DNA of 64,000 nucleotides from contig MNUG01000009.1 of the NCBI GenBank assembly GCA_001871905.1, forward strand, positions 168,464-232,463, written 5' to 3'. A program made the position numbers and the translations under genes. Positions 8,656 through 16,793 of the stretch are shown here, one piece after another. The notes below the pieces were generated by a model. It ran no database searches and was not told the origin of the DNA. It saw nothing but the letters and a program-made list of their open reading frames with translations. This DNA comes from Alphaproteobacteria bacterium CG1_02_46_17 (lineage in GTDB: Bacteria; Pseudomonadota; Alphaproteobacteria; Micavibrionales; Micavibrionaceae). Positions within the stretch are counted from its first letter, which is position 1. Each line of letters opens with the position of its first letter.

Positions 8656-9666
8656 TTATTTCAACGACTTGGCGGCTTCGGTGGTTTCGATAAGGCGCGT
8701 TCGAAGGGTCGGATCAAGGAAGGAATGTCCCGCGTCCGGAACAATAACGTAATCAGCTTCGGGCCATGCAAGATGCAGGCGGTTGGCCGAGGCCATCGGA
8801 CAGATTATATCGTAGCGCCCCTGAACTATCGTTGCAGGAATGGAGCGGATTTTCCGGATGTTTTTCAGCAGGCTGTGTTCCGGCTTAATGACTTGCGTAT
8901 AAAAATAATGCGCTTCGATTTTTGCCGTGGCGAGGGCGTAGTAGCGTTGATCTTCGGAAACCAGCGTTTCTTTGGTCGGGAAGAATGACGCGCAAGTCGA
9001 TTCATAGGCGTTCCATTGCATGGCGGCGTGAATTGATTTGCGGTCATCGTCGCCTGTTAAGTCTTCGTAATAGGTTTGTAACAGATCTTTTGGTGTGCGG
9101 CCTTCGGTGAAGTTTTCCCATGCTTCGGGGAAAATTGTGGACATGCCATGCATGTACCAGTCGATTTCATATTGTTCCATCAGAAAGATCGAACGCAAAA
9201 CCAGAGAGATGCAGTGGTCGGGAAAATGTTGGGCGTAAGCCAGTGCCAGAGTACTTCCCCATGATCCACCGAACAGATGCCAGCGTGGAATTTTGAGGTG
9301 CAGGCGGATCTTCTCCATATCTGCGATCAAATCATCAAGCGTATTATTCTTGAGGCTGCCCAGTGGCTGGGAGCGTCCGGCGCCGCGTTGGTCAAAAATA
9401 ATAATGCGGTAAAAATTGGGGTCAAAAAAACGGCGATGGGTTGCAGTTGCTCCAGCCCCCGGGCCGCCATGCAGGACAACAACAGGGATACCATCCGGAT
9501 TGCCGCTTTGTTCCCAGTAGAGTGTATGGGTTTCATCGACGGCGAGGAAGCCTTGGGAGTAGGGCGCGATGGGGGAAAACAAATTTCTCATCGGGCGTGG
9601 ATGCAATGCCGATGCGTAGCTGAGGGATCTTGGCCCACTTGATTGCAAATCCGTCTGTGCTTTCAT
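8656..9666 (-). CDS. pip: Prolyl aminopeptidase (proline iminopeptidase)
   Basis: Alpha/beta-hydrolase (peptidase family S33) that removes N-terminal proline. With the start at 9666 it has 336 residues. Motifs: oxyanion-site H-G-G-P-G at 66-70, D-Q-R-G-A-G-R-S near 92, nucleophile elbow G-G-S-W-G-S with Ser 135, and the catalytic-His context D-A-G-H-S near the C-terminus. The start is uncertain: ATG 9666 has only a weak AAAG site, and ATG 9591 (M-R-N-L-F-S-P-I) matches where many family members begin. The 5' region overlaps the first copy of the 48-bp palindromic operator. The stop codon abuts a GC-rich repeat. Confidence 0.9.
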   Translation of the reverse strand: MKAQTDLQSSGPRSLSYASALHPRPMRNLFSPIAPYSQGFLAVDETHTLYWEQSGNPDGIPVVVLHGGPGAGATATHRRFFDPNFYRIIIFDQRGAGRSQPLGSLKNNTLDDLIADMEKIRLHLKIPRWHLFGGSWGSTLALAYAQHFPDHCISLVLRSIFLMEQYEIDWYMHGMSTIFPEAWENFTEGRTPKDLLQTYYEDLTGDDDRKSIHAAMQWNAYESTCASFFPTKETLVSEDQRYYALATAKIEAHYFYTQVIKPEHSLLKNIRKIRSIPATIVQGRYDIICPMASANRLHLAWPEADYVIVPDAGHSFLDPTLRTRLIETTEAAKSLK

Positions 9667-9691
9667 ATCTTTAGTCGTATATAAAATCTGC

Positions 9692-9739
9692 CAATAAAAC
9701 AAGTTGACATATTTTGTTATGTATAACAATTTGCGCGTG
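9692..9739 (+). promoter_or_regulatory. 48-bp palindromic operator-like repeat, copy 1
   Basis: Contains AAGTTGACATATTTT followed by the perfect 7-2-7 palindrome TTGTTAT-GT-ATAACAA (9715-9730) and the tail TTTGCGCGTG. A second 48-bp copy at 10289-10336 differs at two palindrome positions that compensate each other. It lies between pip (minus) and a membrane protein gene (plus), so it could control either. Confidence 0.6.
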
Positions 9740-9824
9740 ACAATCGAAGGTGCCGAAGATTATGATTTACTCGGCGTGCCGGTCTCGGCGCAATCTCATT
9801 GAGGCCGTAACCAGCGAGAGATAG

Positions 9825-10262
9825 ATGGCTAAAAGTATTTTGATGCTCCGGATTTTTTGTGTTTTCTTGCTGGGGTTGAGTTTTTATCTAGCGTGGGTTC
9901 CCGCGCTTGGGTCGATGACAAAGTCGCATGCCGTTGTGATGTCTGTGCATCCTTACAGGTCGAGCGTGCGCGCCGAATTTTCTCTAAGCGATGGTCAGGT
10001 TTTAACCTGCTCAGGAAAAGCTTACGGGCAAAATGGAAGTTCGCTCTGCCCGCTTGAAGGCTTGAGTGCTTTGGTGCAAACACAGGAACAGGTGACACTG
10101 TGGTATCACGGCTCTAAAATCTGGCAAATAGAAACCTTGGACAAACGTAAAATTATCGACCATCAGAGTGTGCGCCACAATCGGTTGTTTGTCTTGGCTT
10201 TGGCGGCTTTTGTTTTTGGGGGCATCTCAGTGTTTGCCCCTGTGCTTGTTACAAAACCATAG
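9825..10262 (+). CDS. Two-TM membrane protein, unknown function
   Basis: 145 residues. A hydrophobic segment at about 8-29 and a second at about 118-141 frame an extracytoplasmic-looking domain of about 85 residues with two cysteines (S-L-S-D-G-Q-V-L-T-C and G-S-S-L-C-P), which could form a disulfide. A GAGAG site precedes the ATG. I do not recognise a family; DUF3592-like proteins share the TM-beta-TM layout, but that is a topology comparison only. The duplicated 48-bp operator lies upstream, and a second copy precedes the next small gene. Confidence 0.6.
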   Translation: MAKSILMLRIFCVFLLGLSFYLAWVPALGSMTKSHAVVMSVHPYRSSVRAEFSLSDGQVLTCSGKAYGQNGSSLCPLEGLSALVQTQEQVTLWYHGSKIWQIETLDKRKIIDHQSVRHNRLFVLALAAFVFGGISVFAPVLVTKP

Positions 10263-10288
10263 ATTCTAAATCCTGTAACTAGATCCGA

Positions 10289-10336
10289 CAATAAAACAAG
10301 TTGACATATTTTATTATGTATAATAATTTGCGCGTG
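10289..10336 (+). promoter_or_regulatory. 48-bp palindromic operator-like repeat, copy 2
   Basis: Same element as at 9692-9739. Its palindrome is TTATTAT-GT-ATAATAA, so a G-to-A change on the left arm is matched by C-to-T on the right. It lies 38 bp before the start of the 72-residue secreted or membrane protein gene. Confidence 0.65.
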
Positions 10337-10373
10337 TTTCGTTCTATTATAACTATAAAGGGTGTTTTTAATT

Positions 10374-10592
10374 ATGAGTTGGAAAATTGGACTTGCGAGC
10401 TTGGTTCCTGTCTTTGCTTTAGGAACCGCCATTGCCGTAAAAATTGACTTGTTCGATGTTCCTGCTGTCAACCATGCTACGGCTGCGCTTGCTGGTGTGT
10501 TTCCTCAAAAAAATGATGCACCCAATCAAAAGTGCCCAACCAACATTGATCCAAAATCCGGACTGGACGTTTACAACGCTACTTGTAAATAG
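10374..10592 (+). CDS. Small exported or membrane-anchored protein
   Basis: 72 residues. The first ~24 residues form a hydrophobic signal or anchor (M-S-W-K-I-G-L-A-S-L-V-P-V-F-A-L-G-T). They are followed by a hydrophilic tail with two cysteines (Q-K-C-P-T-N and N-A-T-C-K at the very end). A GTG four codons upstream is possible, but its ribosome site would be too close; AGGGTG suits the ATG at 10374. Preceded by the second copy of the 48-bp operator. Its stop is one base from the stop of the convergent nuclease-like gene. Function unknown. Confidence 0.55.
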   Translation: MSWKIGLASLVPVFALGTAIAVKIDLFDVPAVNHATAALAGVFPQKNDAPNQKCPTNIDPKSGLDVYNATCK

Positions 10593-10593
10593 G

Positions 10594-11607
10594 CTAATCG
10601 TTGGTCTTAATCTTCTGAATAATTTCTTTGACCAGGTTTTCCTGTTCCGATTTCGGTTCTTCCTGCTTTGTTATTGAGGGTTTTTCGATCGTCGGGGCAA
10701 CCGGATGGGAGATGGTTTGCATGGATGGTTTTTTTGGTTCGTTGATGGATGTTCCAGCCGATGCATTCTGATCTTGCATTCCAAGCACCTCGAGTTGATC
10801 GGGTGTTTCAAGGTCAATGAATGGCCCGTTATAAAAACGCACCCAGCCACGCACCCGCACCTGTTTGCCGCGCAGCGATTGCAGGGCAACCTGTCGTTTG
10901 GCAAAGTCACGTTGCAGGGCAGGGGATATGCCGATAGTGAAATCGGTTTTCCAGTCGGGCGAAAAATTCAGATACAGATTATTTTTGGTGAGCGTTGCGT
11001 TTTCAATTTTGGCTTCGATAATCTGTTCGGAGTTCAAATGGTCTTTGATGCTTTCGGCATTTTGAATCGTGATTTTTTCATCTGCCCAAAGACCGAGTTT
11101 TTCCGATCTGGCAAGTTGCTCCAGTTTCAACAAATCAGGAACCATTTCCGGATTTGATGGAGATGGCCAGACCATCGCCAGCCCTTCGCGCACCAGTTGA
11201 CCCGAAATCCAGATTTTATCTTTTCCGCATTCGAGTTGAGCGATTGTGTGCCCCATCCGGTTCATGCGTCCCAGTTCAGCTGTGCGGGTTTGATAGAGTG
11301 TGCAGCGGTGTTGATCGAGCAGGTCGTGCAACCTCGTTTTGGACTGAAGGGATAGGTCTGAAAAATTTTCAGGGGTTTTTATGTTCGGCAAAACGTATAT
11401 ATTTTTGTCGGTTGCAATGAAATGTGTGCCGTCGATAATTGTTTCGGCGGTGAGCGGGGTTGATGTCTTACCCAATCCGTCAAAACGGGATGTGACAGGT
11501 GCAATATTTTTATTCTCCTGTACCTGTTCGGCGTTGGCTTGTGGTATAAGGATAACCGCTATGAAACAAGTCATAGTCAGCAGAATAAATGATAACAGCT
11601 TTTGCAT
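10594..11607 (-). CDS. Secreted SNase-like (thermonuclease fold) protein
   Basis: 337 residues from the ATG at 11607; the frame is open further upstream but only through the opposite gene. A Sec signal peptide (1-26, cut after A-N-A) is followed by an OB-fold staphylococcal-nuclease-type domain at about 60-180. Visible there: N-R-M-G-H-T-I-A-Q-L, L-V-R-E-G-L-A-M-V-W and A-R-S-E-K-L-G-L-W-A. A second beta-rich domain (about 200-275) ends in V-R-V-R-G-W-V-R-F-Y, a layout seen in alphaproteobacterial thermonuclease-like proteins. The Pro/Glu/Lys-rich tail is probably disordered. The catalytic Arg-Glu-Arg set of true nucleases is not clearly conserved, so nuclease activity is doubtful. It starts only 12 bp from the divergent M48 gene. 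Confidence 0.75.
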   Translation of the reverse strand: MQKLLSFILLTMTCFIAVILIPQANAEQVQENKNIAPVTSRFDGLGKTSTPLTAETIIDGTHFIATDKNIYVLPNIKTPENFSDLSLQSKTRLHDLLDQHRCTLYQTRTAELGRMNRMGHTIAQLECGKDKIWISGQLVREGLAMVWPSPSNPEMVPDLLKLEQLARSEKLGLWADEKITIQNAESIKDHLNSEQIIEAKIENATLTKNNLYLNFSPDWKTDFTIGISPALQRDFAKRQVALQSLRGKQVRVRGWVRFYNGPFIDLETPDQLEVLGMQDQNASAGTSINEPKKPSMQTISHPVAPTIEKPSITKQEEPKSEQENLVKEIIQKIKTND

Positions 11608-11619
11608 GGAGCCAGATTT

Positions 11620-13101
11620 ATGGATTATCACCTTTTTTGCAAGCCTTTCGTGTTGGGTCTGTCCATTTGTGCTCTGTTTTTTGGAGTGGCGGCTTGTACG
11701 TTCAATCCCGCCACAGGAGAGAAGCAATTTACCGGATTGATGTCGGAAGATCAGGAAAAGGCACTGGGTGCAGAGCATCATCAGGACATTATCAAAGAGT
11801 TTGGCGGGGTCTATAATCATCCCGGCTTGCAGGCTTATGTGAATGAGATCGGTCAGCGCGTTGCCAAGGATACCGAGCGTCCGGATATTACCTATCGGTT
11901 TACATTGCTGGATAGTCCGGAAGTGAATGCCTTTGCTTTGCCGGGGGGATATATTTATGTCACGCGTGGCATTCTGGCCTTGGCCAATAGCGAGGATGAG
12001 CTGGCGTCTGTTCTGGCTCATGAAGTTGGACACATCACGGCGCGCCATCAGGCCGAGCGTTTTTCGACCGGTGTTCTGGCGTCTTTGGGAGCGTCGATTA
12101 TCGGCGCGGTTTCCGGTACGCCCGGCGTGTCTCAGGCGTTAAGCACAGGCACAAATCTTTATATGAGTTCTTATTCCCGCGATCAGGAAAGTCAGGCCGA
12201 TGCTTTGGGGCTGCGGTATTTAAGCCGTGCGGGATATGACACTTTTGCCATGCCTGCCTTGCTTAACCAGTTGGATCGGGAGGATCGTCTGGAGCAGAAA
12301 ATCGAAGGTAAGCAGCAGCAGAGCAGTTTCTTTTCCGATCACCCGATCACCGCAGACCGTGTTGCGGCAACATCGTCTATGGCGGCAAGCTATCCGCTTG
12401 TCAAACCTGTGCAGGATGAAAAAGCCATTAATCGTGAACGGTATCTTTCAAAAATTCGTGGCATGACCTATGGCGATAGCCAGAAGCAAGGATTTGTCCG
12501 CAATCATGGGTTCTATCATCCGGAGTTGGGTCTTACGTTTACTGTTCCTGCCGGATATAAATTGATTAACCAGCCGGATCAGGTGATCGCCAAGGGGCGC
12601 GACGGGGCAGTGTTTATCATGGATATGGCCGCCAGTCGGGGTATGACCGATCCTGTGACTTATCTGTCGCGCGACTGGCTGGATGGCAAGGGTGTTGCGG
12701 CACGTCCCGAGCCCATCAGTGTGAATGGGTCACCTGCGGCTACCTTGGCTGTGGACGGAACATTCAATAACCAGCCCGTCGTTTTGCGTCTGGTTGCGAT
12801 TCAATGGGGAGCGCGAGATTTTGTCAGGTTCCAGATGGTTATCCCGAAAAGTCTTTCCCAGCAAAGTGTCGATGAGTTAAAGCGCGTCACATATAGTTTT
12901 CGCAAAATGAGCGATGCTGAAAAGAAAACTATTCGACCAGTCCGGATTGAATTGGTCACTGCCAAGGCAGGAGACACGGTCGGGACTTTGTCACGGCAGA
13001 TGCAGAGTAATGGGTATTCGGATGAATGGTTCCGTGTCCTCAACGGGATGGGCGCCAAAGACGTTGTAAAAACCGGACAGAGATACAAGGTCGTGCGATA
13101 A
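11620..13101 (+). CDS. M48 family metalloprotease lipoprotein with C-terminal LysM-like tail
   Basis: 493 residues. Lipoprotein signal peptide with lipobox G-V-A-A-C (Cys 26). The M48 zinc motif H-E-V-G-H is at 134-138, with the third ligand Glu 190 in Q-E-S-Q-A-D-A. This is BepA/YfgC-type architecture, implying periplasmic quality control of outer-membrane proteins. The last 50 residues (A-G-D-T-V-G-T-L-S-R-Q-M ... G-Q-R-Y-K-V-V-R) resemble a LysM-like peptidoglycan-binding domain. The frame opens at 11602 (TTG), but the ATG at 11620 begins the signal peptide and has GGAG upstream. A terminator follows the gene. Confidence 0.92.
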   Translation: MDYHLFCKPFVLGLSICALFFGVAACTFNPATGEKQFTGLMSEDQEKALGAEHHQDIIKEFGGVYNHPGLQAYVNEIGQRVAKDTERPDITYRFTLLDSPEVNAFALPGGYIYVTRGILALANSEDELASVLAHEVGHITARHQAERFSTGVLASLGASIIGAVSGTPGVSQALSTGTNLYMSSYSRDQESQADALGLRYLSRAGYDTFAMPALLNQLDREDRLEQKIEGKQQQSSFFSDHPITADRVAATSSMAASYPLVKPVQDEKAINRERYLSKIRGMTYGDSQKQGFVRNHGFYHPELGLTFTVPAGYKLINQPDQVIAKGRDGAVFIMDMAASRGMTDPVTYLSRDWLDGKGVAARPEPISVNGSPAATLAVDGTFNNQPVVLRLVAIQWGARDFVRFQMVIPKSLSQQSVDELKRVTYSFRKMSDAEKKTIRPVRIELVTAKAGDTVGTLSRQMQSNGYSDEWFRVLNGMGAKDVVKTGQRYKVVR

Positions 13102-13108
13102 AAAGAAA

Positions 13109-13150
13109 AAACCGGCGAGGAGGGGAGTCCTGCCGGTTTAGTCCTTTTTC
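13109..13150 (+). terminator. Terminator after the M48 protease gene
   Basis: AACCGGC (13110-13116) pairs with GCCGGTT (13132-13138), followed by TAGTCCTTTTT. It lies between convergent genes and could serve rpoH from the other side. Confidence 0.7.
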
Positions 13151-13171
13151 AGGGGAGATGAAAAAACTTTT

Positions 13172-14065
13172 TTACGCTGCGTCGGTCAGCATATCCTTGA
13201 TATCTTTCCCGATGCGTGGTTCCAGATTTTGTTTCAATTTCTGCATGGCTCGGGCTTCCAACTGGCGGACGCGTTCTTTGCTGACACCCAGTTTTTTACC
13301 CAGATCTTCCAAAGTGACGGTGTCATATTGCAAGTGGCGTTCACGGATAATGCGTTGCTCGCGGTCAGAAAGTGTCTTGAGTGCAGAGTTAAGCCATGCG
13401 GAACGGGTTCCGGCATCCTTGATCCCGATGACGATGTCTTCGGGGTTGGGGCGGGTGTCGGACAGGAACGATTGAAAGTCATCGTCGCCGTCTTCGGAGA
13501 GCGTTGCATTCAGCGATTGGTCTCCGCCACTCATCCGGCCTTCCATGTTTTCAACATCCTTGACTCGCACGCAGAGAATTTTTGCAATTTTCTCGCGTCC
13601 CTCGGAGGTCAGGCCGTTTTCAGTCGCGGCCCCATCAATCTTGGTCCGCAGGCGGCGCAGATTAAAGAACAGGGATTTTTGTGCGGCGGTTGTGCCTGTA
13701 CGAACAATCGACCAGTTGCGCAGGATATAGTCCTGAATAGATGCTCTGATCCACCATGCGGCATAGGTTGAAAAGCGAACCTCGCGCTCCGGTTCAAACC
13801 GGTTGGCAGCCTGCATCAAGCCGATATTGCCTTCTTGAATCAGGTCGCCCAACGGCAGTCCATAATTTTTATATCTGGAGGCCGCGGCAATCACCAGTCT
13901 GGTATAGGATTTAACCAGTTCATGCATCGCGCGTTCATCGCCGTCATTGCGCCATTTGCGCGCCAAATCTGCCTCGTGCTCACGTTCCAGTAACGGCTCT
14001 TTCATCGAGGATCGGATGTAGTTCAGGTTGGATTTTTGAGTTCCTTGATCGTCAATATGTGCCAT
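13172..14065 (-). CDS. rpoH: RNA polymerase sigma-32 (heat-shock) factor
   Basis: 297 residues. Region 2 is intact: P-L-G-D-L-I-Q-E-G-N-I-G-L-M and the F-S-T-Y-A-A-W-W-I-R block. The RpoH box is recognisable as Q-K-S-L-F-F-N-L-R-R-L-R near residue 130. The region 4 helix-turn-helix is T-L-E-D-L-G-K-K-L-G-V-S-K-E-R-V-R near 260. Alphaproteobacteria often carry two RpoH copies, and the variable stretch between regions 2 and 3 (rich in D and G) does not settle which type this is. An AAAAGGG site precedes the ATG. Divergent to rlmN. Confidence 0.93.
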   Translation of the reverse strand: MAHIDDQGTQKSNLNYIRSSMKEPLLEREHEADLARKWRNDGDERAMHELVKSYTRLVIAAASRYKNYGLPLGDLIQEGNIGLMQAANRFEPEREVRFSTYAAWWIRASIQDYILRNWSIVRTGTTAAQKSLFFNLRRLRTKIDGAATENGLTSEGREKIAKILCVRVKDVENMEGRMSGGDQSLNATLSEDGDDDFQSFLSDTRPNPEDIVIGIKDAGTRSAWLNSALKTLSDREQRIIRERHLQYDTVTLEDLGKKLGVSKERVRQLEARAMQKLKQNLEPRIGKDIKDMLTDAA

Positions 14066-14310
14066 TGTTAATACCCTTTTCCTTCGTTCTTATAACCTTG
14101 ATATTCTTACGTTTATGAGGCAGTTTTGGTTCCGTTTTAAGATCGACCAAATTTATTATTTTCTGTCTCTGATAGGTATTCGGCGGTGCGACAAAAAGGT
14201 TACAAGGAAAAATCAATATTTTATCATTGACATAATATATAAGCTCATGTAGGGCTGTCCTTTATATATATCGACAGATTAATTACCAAACTTCACAGCA
14301 GGATTTTTTA

Positions 14311-15432
14311 ATGAGTGTATCTTCCCATGCCGATAAATTTGAAGCTCCGCGCATGGATTCTGCGGGACGGATCGAGCTGGTCGGGATGGACTTGCCCCAG
14401 ATGCAGGCCGTGATGGTTGAAGAGGGCATGCCAACCTTTCGCGCCAAACAAATCTGGAACTGGATTTATCAGCGCGGTGTGACGTCTTTTGACAAAATGG
14501 CAAATTTACCAAAAGATTTGCGGGCCACACTGGTTGAAAAATATGTGATTGATCGTCCCAAAGCTATCACAGAACAAAAATCGGAAGATGGCACCATCAA
14601 ATGGTTGCTTGGCATGTCGGATGGACAGCAGGTCGAGATGGTATTTATCCCGACCCCGACGCGCGGGACGTTATGTGTGTCGTCGCAAGTCGGATGCACG
14701 TTGACTTGTAAATTCTGTCATACCGGAACACAGCCTTTGGTTAGAAATCTGGGCCCACATGAAATTTTGCAACAAGTTATGTATGCCAAAGATGTTTTGA
14801 AAGAATGGCCTTCTGATGGAGAAAAGCAAAGCCGTGACCTCACCAATATCGTGATGATGGGCATGGGCGAGCCGCTCTATAATTACGAGAATGTGGCGGC
14901 TGCGTTGAGGATTTGTATGCATGCGGATGGGCTAGGGATTTCCAAGCGCCATATAACCTTGTCAACATCCGGCGTTGTGCCGCAGATTGTTCAGTGTGGG
15001 GAAGAGTTGGGTGTCAACCTTGCGATTTCTTTGCACGCATCGAATGACGAATTACGATCAAGCATTATGCCGATCAACAATAAATATCCTTTGAAGGATT
15101 TGCTGGAGGCCTGTCGGAATTATCCGGGGATTTCCCCGATGCGGCGGATCACGTTTGAATATGTGATGCTCGATGGGGTCAATGACAGTGATGAACAGGC
15201 AAGAGAATTGACTCATCTGTTGTATGACATTCCGTGCAAGATTAATCTCATTCCGTTTAATGCCTGGGCGGGCAGTGGATTTCAATGTTCCCCGATGAAG
15301 CGGATTGAAAGTTTTGCCAGTATTCTGGAGGGTGCAGGATATGAAGCACCGATCCGCCGTCCGAGAGGTCGGGATATTCTTGCCGCTTGTGGTCAGTTGA
15401 AATCTGAAAGCCAGCGTCGAAAACAAAGTTAA
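14311..15432 (+). CDS. rlmN: 23S rRNA (adenine-2503-C2)/tRNA methyltransferase
   Basis: Radical-SAM enzyme that methylates A2503 of 23S rRNA and A37 of some tRNAs. 373 residues. The iron-sulfur cluster motif C-T-L-T-C-K-F-C has Cys 129, 133 and 136. M-G-M-G-E-P-L is near 190, and the resolving/methyl-carrying Cys is at 360 in I-L-A-A-C-G-Q-L. The N-terminal part has the usual helical RNA-binding domain (F-R-A-K-Q-I-W-N-W-I-Y). Probably first gene of a short unit with the two paralogues behind it (30-bp gap). Confidence 0.95.
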   Translation: MSVSSHADKFEAPRMDSAGRIELVGMDLPQMQAVMVEEGMPTFRAKQIWNWIYQRGVTSFDKMANLPKDLRATLVEKYVIDRPKAITEQKSEDGTIKWLLGMSDGQQVEMVFIPTPTRGTLCVSSQVGCTLTCKFCHTGTQPLVRNLGPHEILQQVMYAKDVLKEWPSDGEKQSRDLTNIVMMGMGEPLYNYENVAAALRICMHADGLGISKRHITLSTSGVVPQIVQCGEELGVNLAISLHASNDELRSSIMPINNKYPLKDLLEACRNYPGISPMRRITFEYVMLDGVNDSDEQARELTHLLYDIPCKINLIPFNAWAGSGFQCSPMKRIESFASILEGAGYEAPIRRPRGRDILAACGQLKSESQRRKQS

Positions 15433-15462
15433 AACCAAAACCAAAAAAAGGGAGTACTGAGT

Positions 15463-16008
15463 ATGAGAAACAAGAAGAGAATTGATAAAAAACCGGGTGT
15501 TGACTCTTTAAGCGTGAGTGTTCGTGAGGTCGTTGGAGAACTTATAAAAGCTGGATTTACCTGTGTTACCGAGGGAGGGGAAAAGAATTCCGGTGTCAGG
15601 ACTTCCCGTATTCCTTCTGCCAAAGAAACTTGTGCAGTGTTTAACGAACTTGCCCAACAAAAGTTAAGCGAAATACGTAAAGCCGCACAATCCAGTTTGA
15701 GCATCGCCTTGGGAAGAGGCAATGTTGGAGATGACGTTCTTAGAGGTTTAAGGGCAGAATATAATCGGGTTCAGGCGATGACGCCGATGGACGTTCTTGA
15801 TGTCAGTAATGGTGGACGCCGGATGAAGTTTTCAGGATTCCATGTTGAGACAGGACGGCCTGCGGAGTTTCTTGTTGCTCCTTGCGGACATATGCGCGGA
15901 ACCGAGTTGGAAGCGTTGCGTGTTGAGACAGGAATTAATTTACTTCACCTGCCAACGGGCGAAGCTGTTTTGTCCCGTCAAGCTGGCAGAGAACGGGATT
16001 TCTGTTAG
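15463..16008 (+). CDS. Hypothetical protein, first of a tandem paralogue pair
   Basis: 181 residues, soluble. The ATG follows GGGAG. Its C-terminal block F-H-V-E-T-G-R-P-A-E-F-L-V (near 127) and E-L-E-A-L-R-V-E-T-G (near 152), and its N-terminal G-E-L-I-K-A-G-F, align with G-R-H-P-E-T-G-Q-V-V-D-V-L-V, A-L-E-S-L-Q-K-K-T-G and Q-V-L-Q-E-A-G-F in the next gene. So it is a diverged duplicate of that gene with an insertion in the middle. No known family. The context behind rlmN may be incidental. Confidence 0.65.
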   Translation: MRNKKRIDKKPGVDSLSVSVREVVGELIKAGFTCVTEGGEKNSGVRTSRIPSAKETCAVFNELAQQKLSEIRKAAQSSLSIALGRGNVGDDVLRGLRAEYNRVQAMTPMDVLDVSNGGRRMKFSGFHVETGRPAEFLVAPCGHMRGTELEALRVETGINLLHLPTGEAVLSRQAGRERDFC

Positions 16009-16069
16009 TTCCTGAGTCCTCTTTGATTTGAATATGTGCTATGCTCCCTTGAGGGAGCATCGAGAATCT

Positions 16070-16393
16070 ATGAAGGGTAACGATTTCAAAAAGCAGACAT
16101 CAACCATTTCGGCAGCACGGGCTTTGCAAGTGCTGCAAGAGGCGGGTTTTATTGTCGCGACTTATTCTGAAGCTCCTGAAGTTAAAAAAGCTTATCGCAA
16201 GGATGTGTTGGCTGCACGCCGCCGCTTTGGTGAACTGGCGGCCATTTCGGCAACGGGCAGAAGTCTGACCATGATTGGACGCCATCCCGAGACGGGACAG
16301 GTCGTCGATGTTCTGGTTCCTTTAGAAGATATGTTAGGGCATGGAGCCTTGGAATCTTTGCAGAAAAAAACCGGATTGGTTTTTACGCAATGA
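16070..16393 (+). CDS. Hypothetical protein, second of the tandem paralogue pair
   Basis: 107 residues from the ATG at 16070. The frame opens at 16028, but no ribosome site suits the earlier starts, and the conserved part begins at S-A-A-R-A-L-Q-V-L. A basic middle segment (K-A-Y-R-K-D-V-L-A-A-R-R-R) precedes the block shared with the gene upstream (H-P-E-T-G ... D-V-L-V ... L-E-S-L ... T-G). No recognised domain. The start choice is uncertain by up to 14 codons. Confidence 0.6.
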   Translation: MKGNDFKKQTSTISAARALQVLQEAGFIVATYSEAPEVKKAYRKDVLAARRRFGELAAISATGRSLTMIGRHPETGQVVDVLVPLEDMLGHGALESLQKKTGLVFTQ

Positions 16394-16417
16394 CGGATTC
16401 TTATAAGACACCTCTAT

Positions 16418-16535
16418 GCTTAACACCCCCATACTTAACACCCCCATCCTGACCTTCCCCCCTCAAGGGGGAAGGGAATAAGGCCGCTCGCTCAAGGGGG
16501 AAGGGAATAGGGGCGCTCGCTTAAGGGGTGAGGGA
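16418..16535 (+). repeat. GC-rich hairpin repeat, copy 2
   Basis: Core CATCCTGACCTTCCCCCCTC followed by AAGGGGGAAGGGAATAAGG, then two partial repeats of the right half. A-type subfamily (stem CTTCCCCC/GGGGGAAG). Its right end overlaps the last codons and the stop of the BFD-like gene at 16521. Confidence 0.85.
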
Positions 16536-16733
16536 ATCTTGATTCTGGGGTTGATTTTGGCGCAGTTCATCCAGACACATCTCGCCATGATCTTCACACG
16601 TCCCGCATTGATAGCCCTCATCGGACATGATGGTGCTGACTTCTTCCCAGTTTTTCTTCAGGAACTCAGGATATTTCTTTATAAAATCTTGTAGTTGTTT
16701 ATCGTTTATCCCACGGCAGATACAGATATGCAC
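16521..16733 (-). CDS. BFD-like [2Fe-2S] ferredoxin-type small protein
   Basis: 70 residues. Starts at GTG with GGGAG 6 nt upstream. The N-terminal C-I-C-R-G-I-N-D pattern (Cys 4 and 6) and the later Q-C-G-T-C pair (Cys 43 and 46) give the four-cysteine layout of the BFD (bacterioferritin-associated ferredoxin) domain. Such proteins take part in iron release or iron-sulfur electron transfer. The C-terminal S-L-T-P and the stop codon lie in a GC-rich repeat, so the natural C-terminus was probably altered by repeat insertion. No bacterioferritin gene is nearby. Confidence 0.75.
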   Translation of the reverse strand: MHICICRGINDKQLQDFIKKYPEFLKKNWEEVSTIMSDEGYQCGTCEDHGEMCLDELRQNQPQNQDSLTP

Positions 16734-16793
16734 AGCAGACTCCCACGTTTTTTATATTTATAGCAGGCGGATGCTTTTAGTTGCAAGTAATTC

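Noticed and set aside
9703..9726. TTGACA and TATAAC/TATAAT in the 48-bp operator as one promoter
   Set aside because: The spacing is 12 bp, too short for sigma70; described as an operator instead.
11608..12048. 147-codon N-terminal extension of the SNase-like gene
   Set aside because: Runs antisense through the M48 gene, while a clear signal peptide starts at 11607.
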